DNA of 7,024 nucleotides from JBBRLA01 sp038231615 (GTDB taxonomy: Bacteria; Myxococcota_A; Polyangia; Palsa-1104; JAEUJZ01): NCBI GenBank assembly GCA_038231615.1, contig JBBRLA010000465.1, positions 1 to 7,024 of the forward strand, read 5' to 3'. The position numbers were made by a program, and so were the translations under genes. Within the stretch, counting starts at the first letter, position 1, and every line of letters starts with the position of its first letter. A model generated the notes under the pieces. The model was not told where the DNA came from and did not search any database. It was given only the letters and a program-made list of their open reading frames with translations. This document shows, in pieces, positions 5,502 through 7,024 of the stretch.

Positions 5502-5672
5502 CTACTCGTCACCCCCAGCCACTGGCTGAGGGCCTGGAATAATACCGATCAGGTCTGGGTCTTCCTCGTCCCCCCCGCGGGGTACGATCTCCTTTTCGGT
5601 TTTTCGCTGGGCCTTGCGGGCCTCCTTTTCTTGCAGTCGGGCGCGGTGATTCAGCTCCCGGCTGCGCTTCAT
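5502..5672 (-). CDS. Small charged hypothetical protein (56 aa)
   Basis: From the ATG at 5672 the frame gives 56 residues with clear two-part composition. The N-terminal half is a highly basic/acidic probable helix or coiled coil (MKRSRELNHRARLQEKEARK, then AQRKTEKE). The C-terminal half is acidic then Pro/Gly-rich (GGDEEDPDLIGIIPGPQP). Such bipartite composition is unusual for a chance frame. It reminds me of short uncharacterised proteins in deltaproteobacteria, but I cannot name a family. The frame can extend upstream to a GTG at 5774, giving 90 residues, but that part has unlike composition, so 5672 is preferred. No strong Shine-Dalgarno is visible. It lies 200 bp upstream of the RRM gene on the same strand and could share its transcript. 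Function unknown; a nucleic-acid- or ribosome-associated role is only a guess from its charge. Confidence 0.55.
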   Translation of the reverse strand: MKRSRELNHRARLQEKEARKAQRKTEKEIVPRGGDEEDPDLIGIIPGPQPVAGGDE

Positions 5673-5737
5673 CTGAGATTGTTTTGTAGGTCGGGGAATT
5701 GAAAGCCTCGCCTTCTTGCAGGGGCACTCTAGCACAC

Positions 5738-5770
5738 GGAGCGAATTTGCTCCCTTTTTCCGTATTTTTT
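5738..5770 (+). terminator. Intrinsic-terminator-like hairpin with T-runs
   Basis: GGAGC (5738-5742) and GCTCC (5749-5753) form a short stem, extendable by a G-U pair, with loop AATT. It is followed by TTTTT at 5755-5759 and TTTTTT at 5765-5770. On the plus strand this is a plausible rho-independent terminator, yet no plus-strand gene is seen upstream. It may insulate the kinase from incoming transcription or end an unseen small RNA. Its position argues against a kinase start as far upstream as 5699. Confidence 0.4.
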
Positions 5771-5953
5771 GCACAGCCGCCGTTTTTTCTTTCCTGCTGT
5801 GGCATGGAGCACAATTTTCCCGGGCAAATAGCCCCTGGCACCGGCCTCGTGCTCAGGCCGCCCGGTCGTGATATCCTTGTACCGTCGGCTGCCTTGACGA
5901 CCCGCCTGGCCCTTGCGGCAAAGGCCGGCCGAAAGACGCGAGCCCTGACGACC

Positions 5954-6925
5954 ATGGACCGCCGAGACACCAGAATCGGGACCACCATCGAAGGCCGCTA
6001 CGAGGTCCTCTCGCCGCTGGGCGAAGGGGGGATGGGGACCGTGTACCAGGCGCGGCATGTGCTTCTGTCGAAGATCGTGGCGCTGAAGGTGCTGTCCGAC
6101 GCACAGAACGAGCAGGCGGTGGAGCGATTCCGCCGAGAGGCCAAGTCGGCCTCGATGGTCGAGCACGAGAATGTTGTCGCCATCACCGACTTCGGGGTGC
6201 TGCCGGACAACCGGCCCTATCTGGTGATGGAGTTCCTGAAGGGGCCGACGCTGGCGGAGCTGATCGACCGGGGGCCGCTGGGGGTGCTGCGATCGCTGCA
6301 GATCGCCATGCAGATGTCCCGGGGGCTTTCGGCGGTCCACGACAAGGGGGTGATTCACCGGGACCTGAAGCCGGAGAACGTCTTCGTGCTGGGGCGGCAG
6401 GGGCAGGACCAGGTGAAGATCGTGGACTTCGGGCTGGCGCAGGTGAAAAGCGGGGCGCGACTGACGCAGATGGGCATGGTGATGGGGACGGCGTTCTACA
6501 TCTCGCCGGAGCAGGCCAGCGGGCAGCCGCTGGACGCGCGCTGCGACCAGTATGGCCTGGGGTGCCTGCTCTACGAGATGCTGACGGGGGTGCGGCCGTT
6601 CACGGACGAGAGCCCGGCGATCGTGATGAAGCAGCATGTGTTCGAGTACCCGCCGGCAATGCGGCAGCGGCGGCCGGACCTGGACATCCCGGAGGCGCTG
6701 GAGGCGCTGGTGGCGCGGCTCTTGTTGAAGCGCCCGGACCAGCGCTTCGGCAGCATGCACGACGTGGAGCAGGCGCTGCAGCAGGAGATCGACGGGCTGG
6801 TGCAGGCGCCGACGGACGTGTTGCGCAGCGCGGGGCAGCGGCGGGCGCGGCGGATCATGCTGCTTTTGGGGGCCGGGGCGGCCTGCGTGGGGGGGGCCCT
6901 GTGGGGGAGCCAGTTCGTCGAATAG
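5954..6925 (+). CDS. Hanks-type serine/threonine protein kinase with one C-terminal membrane segment (frame ends in TAG)
   Basis: Encodes 323 residues from the ATG at 5954. The kinase domain is complete. It has a Gly-loop LGEGGMGTVY (22-31), catalytic Lys K45 in VALKVL, an alpha-C Glu near 62, the catalytic loop HRDLKPEN (135-142), DFG (158-160), a SPE variant of the APE motif (184-186), D198 and R264. After a short basic stretch (RRARR, 296-300) comes one hydrophobic segment, about 301-317 (IMLLLGAGAACVGGALW), so the kinase faces the cytoplasm by the positive-inside rule. Such kinases phosphorylate Ser/Thr of partner proteins. The family usually continues into an extracytoplasmic part; here TAG comes six codons after the membrane segment while the frame stays coding-like beyond it. 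The reading frame extends upstream to a TTG at 5699 and contains an ATG at 5804, but the family N-terminus (IEGRYEVLSPLGEGG) and the terminator-like hairpin at 5738 favour 5954. No clear ribosome binding site is seen. Confidence 0.88.
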   Translation: MDRRDTRIGTTIEGRYEVLSPLGEGGMGTVYQARHVLLSKIVALKVLSDAQNEQAVERFRREAKSASMVEHENVVAITDFGVLPDNRPYLVMEFLKGPTLAELIDRGPLGVLRSLQIAMQMSRGLSAVHDKGVIHRDLKPENVFVLGRQGQDQVKIVDFGLAQVKSGARLTQMGMVMGTAFYISPEQASGQPLDARCDQYGLGCLLYEMLTGVRPFTDESPAIVMKQHVFEYPPAMRQRRPDLDIPEALEALVARLLLKRPDQRFGSMHDVEQALQQEIDGLVQAPTDVLRSAGQRRARRIMLLLGAGAACVGGALWGSQFVE

Positions 6926-7024
6926 AAAAAGCTGCGGCACCGGATGGAGGTGCTGGGCCAGTCGCGGGTGTTGACGTCACCGCCCGAGCCGCTGCCGCCC
7001 GAGCGGGAGAGCGATCCGGAGGAC
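6926..7024 (+). other. Open coding-like continuation of the kinase frame after TAG, cut by window end
   Basis: The 33 codons after the TAG, read in the kinase frame, contain no stop and give KKLRHRMEVLGQSR, then VLTSPPEPLPPERESDPED. Thirty of 33 codons end in G or C, as in the kinase itself. The sequence (basic after a membrane helix, then Pro/Glu/Asp-rich) fits a juxtamembrane or linker segment. Either the TAG is a nonsense mutation, a sequencing error or read through, or a separate gene begins at the ATG at 6944, which has no visible ribosome binding site. Confidence 0.55.

Noticed and set aside
4819..5529. Plus-strand frame with long Ala/Thr repeats
   Set aside because: It is antisense to the glycine-rich tail of the RRM protein; Gly codon runs read backwards give Ala/Thr runs. 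The RRM strand has the real motifs and ribosome binding site.
5836..5853. Sigma-54-like promoter (TGGCAC with a downstream TGC)
   Set aside because: The GG and GC elements are 12 bp apart instead of the required 10.
5699..5953. N-terminal extension of the kinase from a TTG start
   Set aside because: It would place a terminator-like hairpin inside the gene and add residues unlike the family. The kinase domain begins normally just after the ATG at 5954.
5729..6940. 403-codon minus-strand frame
   Set aside because: It is antisense to the kinase domain and has Arg/Leu/His-rich composition without domains.

Overview
The window looks like a chromosomal stretch of a high-G+C bacterium. A RpoH-type sigma factor, a Hanks-type kinase with a single membrane span, a glycine-rich RRM protein and strong G/C preference at third codon positions together suggest a deltaproteobacterial or myxobacterial lineage (Myxococcota or relatives). 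This is inference from gene content; no marker gene fixes the taxon.

Layout. Positions 1-704 hold no convincing gene but carry dense short repeats: a 15-bp perfect inverted repeat with a third partial arm, a five-unit 20/21-bp tandem array of two alternating unit types, and a pair of 24-bp repeats framed by a 7-bp inverted repeat just behind recQ. On the minus strand, a regulator with a LexA-type DNA-binding domain and no protease domain (3451-2903) is followed after about 80 bp by a RecQ helicase fused to a ComF-like phosphoribosyltransferase domain (2822-705). The spacer contains minimal reading frames linked by ATGA stop/start overlaps. A 306-bp divergent spacer separates the regulator from a plus-strand RpoH-family sigma factor (3758-4663). 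A strong hairpin (4838-4867) lies between the sigma factor and the convergent RRM gene (5301-4909, GTG start, good Shine-Dalgarno). Upstream of that, also on the minus strand, is a likely 56-residue charged protein (5672-5502). A terminator-like hairpin with T-runs precedes a serine/threonine kinase (5954-6925). The kinase frame is cut by a TAG but stays open and coding-like to the window end.

Functional reading. The regulator and helicase are plausibly one transcription unit for DNA repair or nucleotide-linked genome maintenance, possibly under a LexA-like repressor that cannot self-cleave. RpoH, the RRM protein and the kinase are general stress, RNA and signalling functions without an obvious joint pathway. 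The least ordinary items are the regulator/RecQ-PRTase pair, its coupled spacer, the repeat cluster beside it, and the in-frame amber codon in the kinase gene. RecQ-PRTase fusions are, to my knowledge, already known, so novelty would lie in the combination. Nothing here proves a new system.
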